Source of the DNA: Burkholderiales bacterium
GTDB lineage: Bacteria; Pseudomonadota; Gammaproteobacteria; Burkholderiales; Burkholderiaceae_C
Reading direction: 5' to 3'
Length of the DNA: 34,347 bases
Assembly (NCBI GenBank): GCA_947446855.1
Contig: CANFIH010000025.1
Coordinates: forward strand, 1-34,347
The notes beneath the pieces were generated by a model, which did no database searches, had not been told where the DNA came from, and worked only from the letters and a program-made list of their open reading frames with translations. How positions within the stretch are numbered: the stretch's first letter is position 1; each line of letters opens with the position of its first letter. A program made the position numbers and the translations under genes. Positions 26,384 through 34,259 of this stretch are shown here, in pieces.

Positions 26384-27331
26384 ATGGCAAGCACAAGTCC
26401 GCAGCGCCGGGTCTGGCGCCTGTCGCCCAGGTACGTTCCGTATTTGCTGGTCAGCCCGTTTTTGATCCTGTTTCTGGTGTTCGGCGTCTTCCCGCTGGCC
26501 TTCTCGTTTTACCTGGCGTTCCAGAGCTGGGAGCCCACGGCCGGGCTCGCCAGCATGAAGTTTGTCGGCTGGGGCAACTTTGCCTTCGCCATTACCGACG
26601 AGTGGTTCTGGAAGTCCCTGAAGAACACGGCCTGGCTGGCGTTTGCTTCCGGTGTGCCACAGCATGTGATTGCCATCCCGCTGGCCTACTTCATCCACAC
26701 CTCATTCAAGCGCACACGCAACAGCGTGATTGGTGCGTACTTTTTACCCTATATCACCTCGACAGTAGCGATTGCCATGATGTTCGGGACACTGTTTTCT
26801 ACCGATTACGGGATGATCAACATCGCGCTGCATGCGCTATCCCAAATGCCCGGGTTGGGCTGGCTTTTTTCCGGTGAACCGGTGGACTGGCTCAACCGCG
26901 CCGAGAACGTCAAACCGGCCGTGGCGATTGTGGTGTTCTGGCGCTATATCGGCTTTAACACCGTGTTGTATCTGGCTGCACTGCAGACCATCCCCAAGGA
27001 CATTTACGAGGCGGCCACCATGGACGGTGCGCGGCGCTTGCAGCAGTTCTTCTACATCACGCTGCCCAGCCTGAAACCCATGATTTACTTTGGCGTCACC
27101 CTCAGCGTGGTGGGCGGGCTGCAGTTGTTTGAAGAGCCTTTCATCTTGACCGGCGGACGCGGCGGCACGGACCAAGCCGGCATGACCACCGCCATGTACA
27201 TGTACCGCACGGCCTTTGAGTTCAATGACTTTGGCGCAGCTAGCGCGCTGTCCTGGTTGTTGTTTGTGGTGGTGGCCGTGTTGACCTGGCTGACCAACCG
27301 GGCTTTCAAACCGCGTGACGGCTCTCAATAG
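26384..27331 (+). CDS. Sugar ABC transporter permease (MalF/UgpA type)
   Basis: The 315-aa integral membrane protein has six to seven hydrophobic segments, beginning YVPYLLVSPFLILFLVFGVF. The ATPase-contact EAA loop reads EAATMDGARRLQQFFYITLPSLKP near residue 210, matching the CUT1 consensus (EAA---G---------I-LP). It follows the binding-protein gene after 12 bp and ends 11 bp before the chosen start of its partner permease gene. It would form the inner-membrane channel together with the next gene product. Confidence 0.95.
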   Translation: MASTSPQRRVWRLSPRYVPYLLVSPFLILFLVFGVFPLAFSFYLAFQSWEPTAGLASMKFVGWGNFAFAITDEWFWKSLKNTAWLAFASGVPQHVIAIPLAYFIHTSFKRTRNSVIGAYFLPYITSTVAIAMMFGTLFSTDYGMINIALHALSQMPGLGWLFSGEPVDWLNRAENVKPAVAIVVFWRYIGFNTVLYLAALQTIPKDIYEAATMDGARRLQQFFYITLPSLKPMIYFGVTLSVVGGLQLFEEPFILTGGRGGTDQAGMTTAMYMYRTAFEFNDFGAASALSWLLFVVVAVLTWLTNRAFKPRDGSQ

Positions 27332-27342
27332 GAGGCATGGCC

Positions 27343-28167
27343 ATGAACCTGGAAAAACTGGCACCGCGCGCGGCCTACCTGCTGGTCGGTGTGGGTGCGC
27401 TCATCATGCTCACGCCCTTTTATTTCATGTTCGTGTTTGCCACGCATTCACGCACCGAAATTTTCAACCTGCCGCCGCCGCTGTTTTTTGGCGACAGCTT
27501 TCTGATCAACTTGCAGATCCTGACCCAGAAGATCCCGTTCTGGCGCAGCCTGGGCTGGAGCCTCTACGTCGCCCTGGCCTCCACGGCCCTGACCTTGCTG
27601 TTCTGCTCCATGGGTGGCTATGCCTTTGCCATGTTTGAGTTCCGCGGCAAGCAGCCGCTGTTTTTGCTGGTCATGGGCACCATGCTGCTGCCGTCCTTTC
27701 TGGGCATGATTCCGACCTTCATGATCATGGATGCCTTTGGTTGGATCGACCAGCCGCGTGCCCTCTACATACCCGGTGCGGCCAGCGCCTTCGGCATTTT
27801 CATGATGCGCCAGTTCATCGGTTCGTCCATTCCCAAAGAGCTGATCGAAGCCGCACGCATGGACGGCTGCGGCGAACTCGGCATCTACTGGCGCATTGTG
27901 TTGCCGCTGCTCAAGCCTGCCATGGGCACCCTGGGGCTGATCACCTTCATCGCGTCATGGAACAACTTCATTGGCCCGCTGATCGTGATGCGCTCACCCG
28001 AGATGTACACCCTGCCGCTCGCCCTGCGCAGTATGCAAAGCCCTGTGAATACGGAGTGGGGCGCGGTGATGGCGGGCTCTGCCATCGCCACTTTGCCGCT
28101 GCTGGTGCTGTTTGCCATTTCCTCACGCCGCCTCATCGACGGGCTGACTGCCGGTGCAGTCAAGTAA
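27343..28167 (+). CDS. Sugar ABC transporter permease (MalG/UgpE type)
   Basis: The protein has 274 aa from ATG 27343 (MNLEKLAPRAAYLLV). An ATG six bases earlier also exists, but the GGAGG site (27331-27335) is only 1 nt from it and 7 nt from 27343, so the later start is preferred. Six hydrophobic segments and the EAA loop EAARMDGCGELGIYWRIVLPLLKP mark it as the second CUT1 permease; the C-terminal SSRRLIDGLTAGAVK is typical of MalG-type proteins. It pairs with the upstream permease and the MalK-like ATPase encoded two genes downstream. Confidence 0.95.
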   Translation: MNLEKLAPRAAYLLVGVGALIMLTPFYFMFVFATHSRTEIFNLPPPLFFGDSFLINLQILTQKIPFWRSLGWSLYVALASTALTLLFCSMGGYAFAMFEFRGKQPLFLLVMGTMLLPSFLGMIPTFMIMDAFGWIDQPRALYIPGAASAFGIFMMRQFIGSSIPKELIEAARMDGCGELGIYWRIVLPLLKPAMGTLGLITFIASWNNFIGPLIVMRSPEMYTLPLALRSMQSPVNTEWGAVMAGSAIATLPLLVLFAISSRRLIDGLTAGAVK

Positions 28168-28185
28168 GGCGGCGTATGCGCCGCC
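28168..28185 (+). other. Hairpin between permease and beta-glucosidase genes
   Basis: GGCGGCG-TATG-CGCCGCC begins immediately after the permease stop codon. No U tract follows, so it is unlikely to be an efficient terminator. It could protect the upstream transporter mRNA from 3' decay and so lower the relative level of GH1. Confidence 0.6.
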
Positions 28186-28233
28186 TGTTGCTGCACCTTT
28201 CATCCTAAAAACATTGCACTGGCCTTTCATCTC

Positions 28234-29607
28234 ATGACACAAGCACCTGCGCACAAAACGATTGCTTCCTTTCCCGCCCAGTTCGTCTGGGGTGTGGCCA
28301 CCAGCGCCTTCCAGATTGAAGGCGCTGCCGATGCGGATGGCAAAGGCCGTTCCATCTGGGACGACTTTTGCAAACAGCCCGGTGCGATTGCCGACGCCAG
28401 CGACGGCCTGCGCGCCTGCGACCACTACCACCGCTGGCAGGACGATCTGGATCTGATAGAGCGCCTGGGCGTGGATGCTTACCGCTTCTCGGTGTCCTGG
28501 CCGCGGGTGCGTCCCGGCGGCGATGGTGCCTGGAACGAAAAAGGCTTGGACTTTTACGAGCGCTTGGTGGATGGGCTGCTGGCGCGTGGCATCAAACCCT
28601 ACCTCACGCTCAACCACTGGGACCTGCCCAGCGAGCTGCAGGCCAAGGGCGGCTGGACCGACCGTGACACCGTGCATCGTTTTGTGGAATATGCAGAGGG
28701 AATCGACCGGCGCTTGGGCAGTCGTGTGGCCAGCATCGCCACCCATAACGAGCCCTGGGTCATTGCGGTGCTGGGCTACGAGCAGGGCATCTTCGCGCCA
28801 GGCATCAAGAGCCGGGCTGCCGCCATGCAGGCATCGCACCACCTGCTGCTCAGCCACGGGCTGGCCCTGCAGGCCTTGCGCGCACAAGGATGCCAAGCGC
28901 GGCTGGGCCTTGTGCTCAACCTGTCGCCGGTGCAAAGTGCCACCGATTCGGAAGAGGACAAAGCCCAGACACGCCTGGAGGATGGCAAACTGCTGCGCTG
29001 GTACATGGACCCACTATTCAAGGGTAGCTACCCCGTGGACGTGATCGCACATCTGGGCGCCGATGCTCCCCGCATCCAAGCGGGTGACCTGGATGCGATC
29101 CGTACCCCCATGGACTTCATGGGTGTGAACTACTACTCGCGTGCGGTTGTCAGTGCCAAAGGCCCCTGGGATACCAAGCAAGGCGGTTTGCCCCTGACCG
29201 ATATGGGCTGGGAGGTTTACCCTGAGGGACTGACCGAGCTACTGGTGCGCATGCATACCGATTACGCAGTGCCACCTTTGTACGTCACGGAAAACGGGGG
29301 CGCCTTCAAAGACGGGCTGCAGGATGGCCAGGTGCATGATGCCGACCGCACCGATTACATTGCCCGCCACATCGCTGCGGTGGGCGAAGCCATGCGCCAG
29401 GGCGTGCGTATGGAAGGCTATATGGTGTGGAGTCTGCTGGACAACTTTGAATGGGCTTCCGGTTACGAAAAACGCTTCGGCATCGTGCATGTGGACTACG
29501 CCACACAAAAGCGCACGCTCAAAGACAGTGCCATTTGGTATGCCGCCATGCTGAATGCGCGCTGTGGCCACAGGCCACACAGTGTTGCATTGGCAAGTAC
29601 TTCCTGA
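28234..29607 (+). CDS. GH1 beta-glucosidase
   Basis: The 457-aa protein is a glycoside hydrolase family 1 enzyme. It opens with FVWGVATSAFQIEGA; acid/base Glu173 is in THNEPW and nucleophile Glu353 in YVTENGG. LNHWDLP and the C-terminal GYMVWSLLDNFEWASGYEKRFGIVHVDY are near-universal GH1 signatures. There is no signal peptide, so it acts in the cytoplasm, splitting imported beta-linked gluco-oligosaccharides or cellobiose-like sugars to glucose. It is encoded within the importer operon, 66 bp after the second permease gene and 41 bp before the ATPase gene. Linkage preference cannot be read from sequence alone. Confidence 0.97.
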   Translation: MTQAPAHKTIASFPAQFVWGVATSAFQIEGAADADGKGRSIWDDFCKQPGAIADASDGLRACDHYHRWQDDLDLIERLGVDAYRFSVSWPRVRPGGDGAWNEKGLDFYERLVDGLLARGIKPYLTLNHWDLPSELQAKGGWTDRDTVHRFVEYAEGIDRRLGSRVASIATHNEPWVIAVLGYEQGIFAPGIKSRAAAMQASHHLLLSHGLALQALRAQGCQARLGLVLNLSPVQSATDSEEDKAQTRLEDGKLLRWYMDPLFKGSYPVDVIAHLGADAPRIQAGDLDAIRTPMDFMGVNYYSRAVVSAKGPWDTKQGGLPLTDMGWEVYPEGLTELLVRMHTDYAVPPLYVTENGGAFKDGLQDGQVHDADRTDYIARHIAAVGEAMRQGVRMEGYMVWSLLDNFEWASGYEKRFGIVHVDYATQKRTLKDSAIWYAAMLNARCGHRPHSVALASTS

Positions 29608-29648
29608 TACCGGATTCAACCGCGGAATAAAAAGAGCAGGAGCAAAGA

Positions 29649-30704
29649 ATGGGACAAGTCAGCTTGAAGGGTTTGCGCAAAAGCTTTGGCACGGTCGATG
29701 TGATCCGTGGCATTGACCTCGATATCCGGGACGGTGAATTCATGGTGTTTGTCGGGCCCAGTGGCTGCGGCAAATCCACCACCCTGCGCATGATTGCAGG
29801 CCTGGAAACCATTACGGCGGGCGAACTGCTGATTGACGGCGCGCGCGCCAACGACCTACATCCGGCAGACCGGGGTGCCGCCATGGTGTTTCAGAGCTAC
29901 GCGCTCTATCCCCACATGACGGTGGCAGAGAACATGGGCTTTGCGCTGAAGATGGCCGGCGTTGACAAGGCCCAGCGTGAAAAGCAGGTGGCCCACGCTG
30001 CCGACATCCTGCGCATGACCGATTTGCTCAAGCGCTTTCCCAAAGAGCTGTCCGGTGGCCAGCGTCAGCGCGTGGCCATAGGCCGTGCCATTGTGCGCAA
30101 GCCCAAGGTGTTTTTGTTTGACGAACCCCTGTCCAATCTGGACGCCGCATTACGCGTGGACATGCGGGTGGAGTTATCGCGCCTGCATGCCGAACTCGGC
30201 ACTACCATGATTTACGTCACCCACGACCAGGTAGAAGCCATGACGCTGGGAGACCGCATTGCGGTGTTCAACAAGGGTGTGATCGAGCAACTCGGCGCGC
30301 CGCTGGAACTCTACAACCGTCCCGCCACCGAATTCGTCGCCGCCTTCATTGGCGCGCCGCGCATCAACCTGATCGACAAGCCGGCTGAGGGTGCACCGCT
30401 TGCCCACCAGCAACTGTGGACACAGCTGCTGGGCGCCGGTTCTGTGAAGGTCAAGCGTGTGGGCCTGCGCCCGGAGCATCTTCACATTTCCGATCCTGAT
30501 CAAGGGGTTCGCGCGCAAGTCGTGTTGGCAGAACACCTGGGCGATTCCTCCATCATTCACCTGCGCGTTGAAGGCATCGAAGGCTTGCTCAATGCCAAAG
30601 TCGGCGCTGGGCACGCCCATTGCATCGCTGGTCAGGCTGTGGGTTTGTTGCCAACTGTGGCGCGGACTTTGGCCTTTGGTGATGATGGGCGTTTGAAGGG
30701 CTGA
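29649..30704 (+). CDS. Sugar ABC transporter ATP-binding protein (MalK/UgpC type)
   Basis: The 351-aa ATPase has Walker A GPSGCGKST (36-44), Q-loop FQSYALYPHMTV, signature LSGGQRQR (134-141), Walker B VFLFDEP (154-160) and the H-loop VTHDQVEAM. A C-terminal TOBE-like domain (VGLRPEHLHI, VVLAEHLGDSSIIHL) is typical of CUT1 ATPases. GGAG 7 nt before ATG supports the start. It energises the importer encoded upstream and ends the intact part of the operon; glucanase debris follows. Confidence 0.96.
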   Translation: MGQVSLKGLRKSFGTVDVIRGIDLDIRDGEFMVFVGPSGCGKSTTLRMIAGLETITAGELLIDGARANDLHPADRGAAMVFQSYALYPHMTVAENMGFALKMAGVDKAQREKQVAHAADILRMTDLLKRFPKELSGGQRQRVAIGRAIVRKPKVFLFDEPLSNLDAALRVDMRVELSRLHAELGTTMIYVTHDQVEAMTLGDRIAVFNKGVIEQLGAPLELYNRPATEFVAAFIGAPRINLIDKPAEGAPLAHQQLWTQLLGAGSVKVKRVGLRPEHLHISDPDQGVRAQVVLAEHLGDSSIIHLRVEGIEGLLNAKVGAGHAHCIAGQAVGLLPTVARTLAFGDDGRLKG

Positions 30705-30724
30705 GCGCCTGCCGCGCAATCCGC

Positions 30725-30946
30725 ATGAAGCCGCTCAAAGGGACTCCGAAAACGGACCGGACCAAAGGCTGGAAGCTGGTCTGGAACGATGAATTTGATG
30801 GCACTGTCATTGACTGAACCGAGATCGAAGGCATTGAGGTGTTTTACTTCGCCGCTTTTGACGAGGCCTGGAAGTTTGGTGCCGAGGGTGACGTGAGGGC
30901 CTATTGGGGCCTTTGGGACAAAGACGCGCAAGCCAAATACCGATGA
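30725..30946 (+). pseudogene. Fused remnants of GH16 and GH17 glucanase genes
   Basis: From ATG 30725 one frame reads a GH16-like N-terminus (TKGWKLVWNDEFDGTVID), then TGA (30815-30817), then without frame change a GH17 C-terminus (VFYFAAFDEAWKFGAEGD, YWGLWDKDAQAKYR) and TGA (30944-30946). The second part closely parallels the end of the neighbouring GH17 protein (VFVLEAFDEPWKGSPDP, HWGLFDVDRKPKQ). The most economical reading is that adjacent GH16 and GH17 genes were joined by a deletion that removed both catalytic centres. There is no function left. The GH16 half is short, so that assignment is the weaker one. Confidence 0.75.
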
Positions 30947-31036
30947 CACCCACACTTCCTTTCATCCCCCAGTAACGCTATTTGCTATGCGGGCTATCGG
31001 CGCGGACAAAGTCCCGACACTCAGGCTTATCCATCG

Positions 31037-31879
31037 GTGGCTGAGATTCGCGAAGACCTGGCCATTCTGACCAAACACTGGCGCTACCTGCGCCTGTACG
31101 ATTGCAGCCTGCATGCCGAGCGCGTGCTGCAAATCATCCACGAGGATCAACTGGACCTGCGGGTCATGCTGGGCGCTTATCTTGGGGCCGAGGTCAACAA
31201 TCCAGGTTGCCCTTGGGGTGGAATCTATAGCGGCGAAGTCTTGCAGGCCAGCACACAGGCCAACGAGATTGAGTTGTCTAAGCTGGTGATTCTGGCCGAC
31301 ATGTATCCAGATATAGTTTTCTCAGTGGCAGTGGGCAACGAGGCGACGGTAGACTGGACTGACCATTTGGTTCCGGTGGATCGCATGATTGCGCATGTGC
31401 GCAGGGTTAAGGAGCGCATCCAGCAACCGGTGACCTTTTGCGAAAACTACGACCCCTGGAAAGACAAGTTAAGTGTCCTGGTGGACGAGGTGGACTTCAT
31501 TTCCATTCACACCTATCCGGTGTGGGAATACAAACATATTCCCGAAGCTTTCGAACACACCAAGGACAACGTGCACAGTGTCACGAGTCTGTACCCCGGC
31601 AAGTCCATCGTCATTACCGAGGCGGGTTGGGCCATGCATTCCAACGGGCGCGGAATCCAGCCAGATAACGTGTCGCAGCATTTGCAAGCCATCTACTACG
31701 AAGACCTGATGCAATGGTCGCGGGCGAGTGGCATGCTGGTGTTCGTATTAGAAGCCTTTGACGAGCCCTGGAAAGGTTCACCCGACCCACTGGAGCCGGA
31801 GAGACACTGGGGCCTGTTTGATGTGGATCGCAAACCCAAACAGGTGATGCGAGAGCTGTTTGCGGAGTTGGTGGATTAA
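31037..31879 (+). CDS. GH17 endo-beta-1,3-glucanase, start codon uncertain
   Basis: This GH17 protein keeps both catalytic glutamates: acid/base in SVAVGNEATVDW (Glu102 counted from GTG 31037) and nucleophile in IVITEAGWA (Glu195). Homology begins further upstream: the same frame at 30974-31036 encodes NAICYAGYRRGQSPDTQAYP, the normal first strand of GH17, but there is no ATG, GTG or TTG between the TGA at 30944 and that segment. GTG 31037 is the first usual start and has no ribosome site; it would remove a core strand. There is no signal peptide. The gene may thus be a fresh pseudogene, or may use ATT 30980. It is convergent with GH30, overlapping by 4 bp. The family is certain; whether it is expressed is in doubt. 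Confidence 0.75.
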   Translation: MAEIREDLAILTKHWRYLRLYDCSLHAERVLQIIHEDQLDLRVMLGAYLGAEVNNPGCPWGGIYSGEVLQASTQANEIELSKLVILADMYPDIVFSVAVGNEATVDWTDHLVPVDRMIAHVRRVKERIQQPVTFCENYDPWKDKLSVLVDEVDFISIHTYPVWEYKHIPEAFEHTKDNVHSVTSLYPGKSIVITEAGWAMHSNGRGIQPDNVSQHLQAIYYEDLMQWSRASGMLVFVLEAFDEPWKGSPDPLEPERHWGLFDVDRKPKQVMRELFAELVD

Positions 31880-33234
31880 GGCAACTGCGCCACAAAAGTA
31901 GCAATGGCATGTGCGGGCAATGTGGCCTGTGTTTGCAAACCTTCGCCCATAAGCAAATTAAAACCAATCTCGCTATCGGTGCGGTTGAGCACCACCGCAA
32001 CCATCGATCCATCGGGGTTTACAAAAGCGGTGCACTCCAGATCCTCACGCGTGGCGGCACAGAGCACGCGACGCGCGCCCGAACGGACAAAACGCGCAAA
32101 GTGGCCCAGATAAAAATAGGAGCTCTGCAGCGTGACGCTGAGTTCATCGGCTGTGGCCAACATCGGCGCGCTACATAAATTCTCCACATGGTTGGGGCCA
32201 CCGTTGTGGTCCAGCAGCAGGTTCCAGTCAATCCAGCCTGCGGTCCAGCGGTTCAGGTCGTTGATGATCGAGCGTGCATAGCGTTCGCCCAGCGCCCAGG
32301 AACCGTGGTGTGGTCCGCCCTCCTGACAGCCTTCGGTAAACAGCAGCTTCTTGTCCGGCCAGGCATCATGAACCAGCTGAACATGGTCAAAGTGGTTTTC
32401 GCCATACCAGTGAAAGCCGGTACCCCACACATACTTGGCCGCTTCGGCGTCTGCGTACACCGTGGCAGCACGCTCCACCATCACGTCGCGGTTGTGGTCC
32501 CAGATCACAATCGCAATATGCCCCAGACCCGCCTTATGCAGTTCGGGCCCCAGGTGATCGCGCACAAAGTCACGCTCTTCTTGCGCACTGTAGATGCAGG
32601 AGTCCCACGACTGCGTCGCAGCCGGTTCGTTCTGCACCGAGACGCCCCACACCGGCACACCTTCGGCTTCGTAGGCTTGTATGAACTTCACAAAGCAGCG
32701 CGCCCAGGCGTTGGCGTATTGCGGCAACAAACTGCCGCCCCGGTTCATCTGGCCGTTGCTCTTCATCCAGGCCGGCGGACTCCAGGGCGACACCAATAGC
32801 TTGACGGGTTGCGCAGCCATGGACAGCGCGGATTTGATCATCGGCAGTAAGGCTCGGCGGTCACGCTCTATCGAAAAACTTTCAAGCGCGAGATCGTCGT
32901 GCTGCTCTACATGGGCGTAGTTGCCCAAGGAAAAGTCGCAGCTGTTCATGTGCACACGGCAAAAGGTGTAGCCGTGGCCTTCGGTCGGAGAAAAGTAGTC
33001 GCGCAAGACTTGGCTTTGCTGGTCTGACGGAAGTCTTTGCCAGACTGTGGCGGACGCTTCAGTGAAAGCGCCACCGAAACCTTCGATGGTTTGGAAGGTG
33101 TTGCTGGCACTGATCCAAACGTTAGCGGCACTTTGATCTGTCGGGTTGTCAACAGGCAAGTTCAGTTGTCTTGACAGTTGCAGGTGTGCATTTGGTGCTG
33201 ACAGGTACCAGGAAATTTCAGACGTGTGGTGCAT
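31876..33234 (-). CDS. GH30 family glycosidase (beta-1,6-glucanase/glucosylceramidase type)
   Basis: The 452-aa protein has the GH30 pattern: TIEGFGGAFTEASA near residue 49, LLVSPWSPPAWMKSNG near 146, acid/base Glu203 in SVQNEPAATQSW, and nucleophile Glu301 in LLFTEGCQEGG. A C-terminal beta domain (LGHFARFVRSGARRVLC, VAVVLNRTDSEIGF) completes the fold. There is no signal peptide, so it is cytoplasmic and may remove beta-1,6-linked glucose branches from imported glucan fragments. The start at ATG 33234 matches the family but lacks a clear ribosome site. It is divergent from the lipoprotein gene, and the perfect operator at 33341-33354 lies in their shared spacer. Confidence 0.93.
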   Translation of the reverse strand: MHHTSEISWYLSAPNAHLQLSRQLNLPVDNPTDQSAANVWISASNTFQTIEGFGGAFTEASATVWQRLPSDQQSQVLRDYFSPTEGHGYTFCRVHMNSCDFSLGNYAHVEQHDDLALESFSIERDRRALLPMIKSALSMAAQPVKLLVSPWSPPAWMKSNGQMNRGGSLLPQYANAWARCFVKFIQAYEAEGVPVWGVSVQNEPAATQSWDSCIYSAQEERDFVRDHLGPELHKAGLGHIAIVIWDHNRDVMVERAATVYADAEAAKYVWGTGFHWYGENHFDHVQLVHDAWPDKKLLFTEGCQEGGPHHGSWALGERYARSIINDLNRWTAGWIDWNLLLDHNGGPNHVENLCSAPMLATADELSVTLQSSYFYLGHFARFVRSGARRVLCAATREDLECTAFVNPDGSMVAVVLNRTDSEIGFNLLMGEGLQTQATLPAHAIATFVAQLP

Positions 33235-33335
33235 AGGTTTCTGTACTCGCTAATCGGCTAGGTAAAGTGACAAAATAAATTGATGTGGTTAGGGTAAGAC
33301 CTCATACGTCGACAAAAAAGCTTCTCTATGATCGC

Positions 33336-33354
33336 TACAATGAAAGCGCTTTCA
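33336..33354 (+). promoter_or_regulatory. Promoter -10 and perfect LacI operator before the lipoprotein gene
   Basis: TACAAT (33336-33341) runs into the perfect palindrome TGAAAGCGCTTTCA (33341-33354), the same geometry as at 25056-25074. It lies in the GH30/lipoprotein divergent spacer (33235-33419) and probably controls the lipoprotein gene. Effects on GH30, 107 bp away, are possible. It also rules out lipoprotein starts upstream of 33354. Confidence 0.85.
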
Positions 33355-33419
33355 TGAATTATGCGGGCATTTTCATTGTTCAGCAGCACGAGTTGACTAG
33401 TCCTTACCAGGAGAACAAA

Positions 33420-34259
33420 TTGAAGAACAAAATAATGCGTGGAATATCGTTATACGGGGGCACAGTGGTTGCAGCCGTCATCTTGTCTGCCTGTGGAGGC
33501 GGTAGCGGTAGCTCGCTAGGCCCAATCACTGTCTCTGGCGTCGCGCTTGATGGGTACATCAAAGGTGCAACCATTTGCTTTGATGCCAACTCAAACAACG
33601 TATGCGACACCGGAGAACCCAGCGCAGTGACAGGCGCTGACGGCAAGTACAGCATTACGCTGCCTACAGGCACCGAAACCACCGACAAGCATCTCATTGC
33701 TATCGTGCCGGCTGGTGCTTATGACAGCGACGCACCTACCACCCCGATTACCAAGCCATACGTCATGATGGCCCCAGTAGTGATGCCGTCAGCGGGCAAC
33801 ACGATATCTACCCCTGTTACGCCACTGACGACCGCAGTATCCATCGAAATGAAAAGCGGTAAACAAATCGCTCGCGCCCGGATTGATGCACGCGCAGGCT
33901 TGAGTTTGCCAGTAGATTACGACTTCCTGAAAGACCACGTAGGCACCGGCGACACCAATGCCCACAACGTGGCTAAGGTGGCTGCAGCTTATTTGGCAGC
34001 GAACGTAGGATCAGAAATTCCAAGTGCCACTAACTTGGCTGCGGCGTTGACCAAAATGAAGGTTGATGCTTTGGCTGCTTACAACAGCACGAACGTAGAT
34101 TCCATGGTGGCTGCGATCCTTAACGGAACTACAACTCCAGCGTCTGGCCCAACCACAGCGCCTACTGCACCCACTGCGGCGGCCGGGGATGTGCAGTCTG
34201 AATCGCCCCGGGTTTCATGGAGGCCCGTTGGGTTAAGTCAGACCGGTATTACGGCCTGA
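33420..34259 (+). pseudogene. Lipoprotein gene interrupted by an IS3-family element
   Basis: TTG 33420 is chosen as start because AGGAG lies 6 nt upstream and earlier candidates lie in or before the promoter. The product begins MKNKIMRGISLYGG, then a hydrophobic core and the lipobox LSAC followed by GGGSGSS, so it is an exported lipoprotein. The next 100 residues (VSGVALDGYIKGATICFDANSNN, then DGKYSITLPTG) form a beta module seen in secreted lipoproteins. A Thr/Pro/Ala linker (TTTPASGPTTAPTAPTAAAG) follows at residues 235-255, as usually precedes a catalytic or binding domain. At 34199 the IS end begins, and the last 20 residues to TGA 34259 are IS-encoded. Its operator links it to the glucan genes; the lost part may have been a surface glucanase. 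Confidence 0.8.

Noticed and set aside
28168-28185. Intrinsic terminator after the second permease gene
   Set aside because: The hairpin has a strong stem but no U tract, and GH1 and the ATPase gene needed by the same importer follow in the same direction.
33285-33419. Longer N-terminus for the lipoprotein
   Set aside because: The upstream starts lie before or in the promoter and operator, and the extension would bury the signal peptide; TTG 33420 has an ideal ribosome site.
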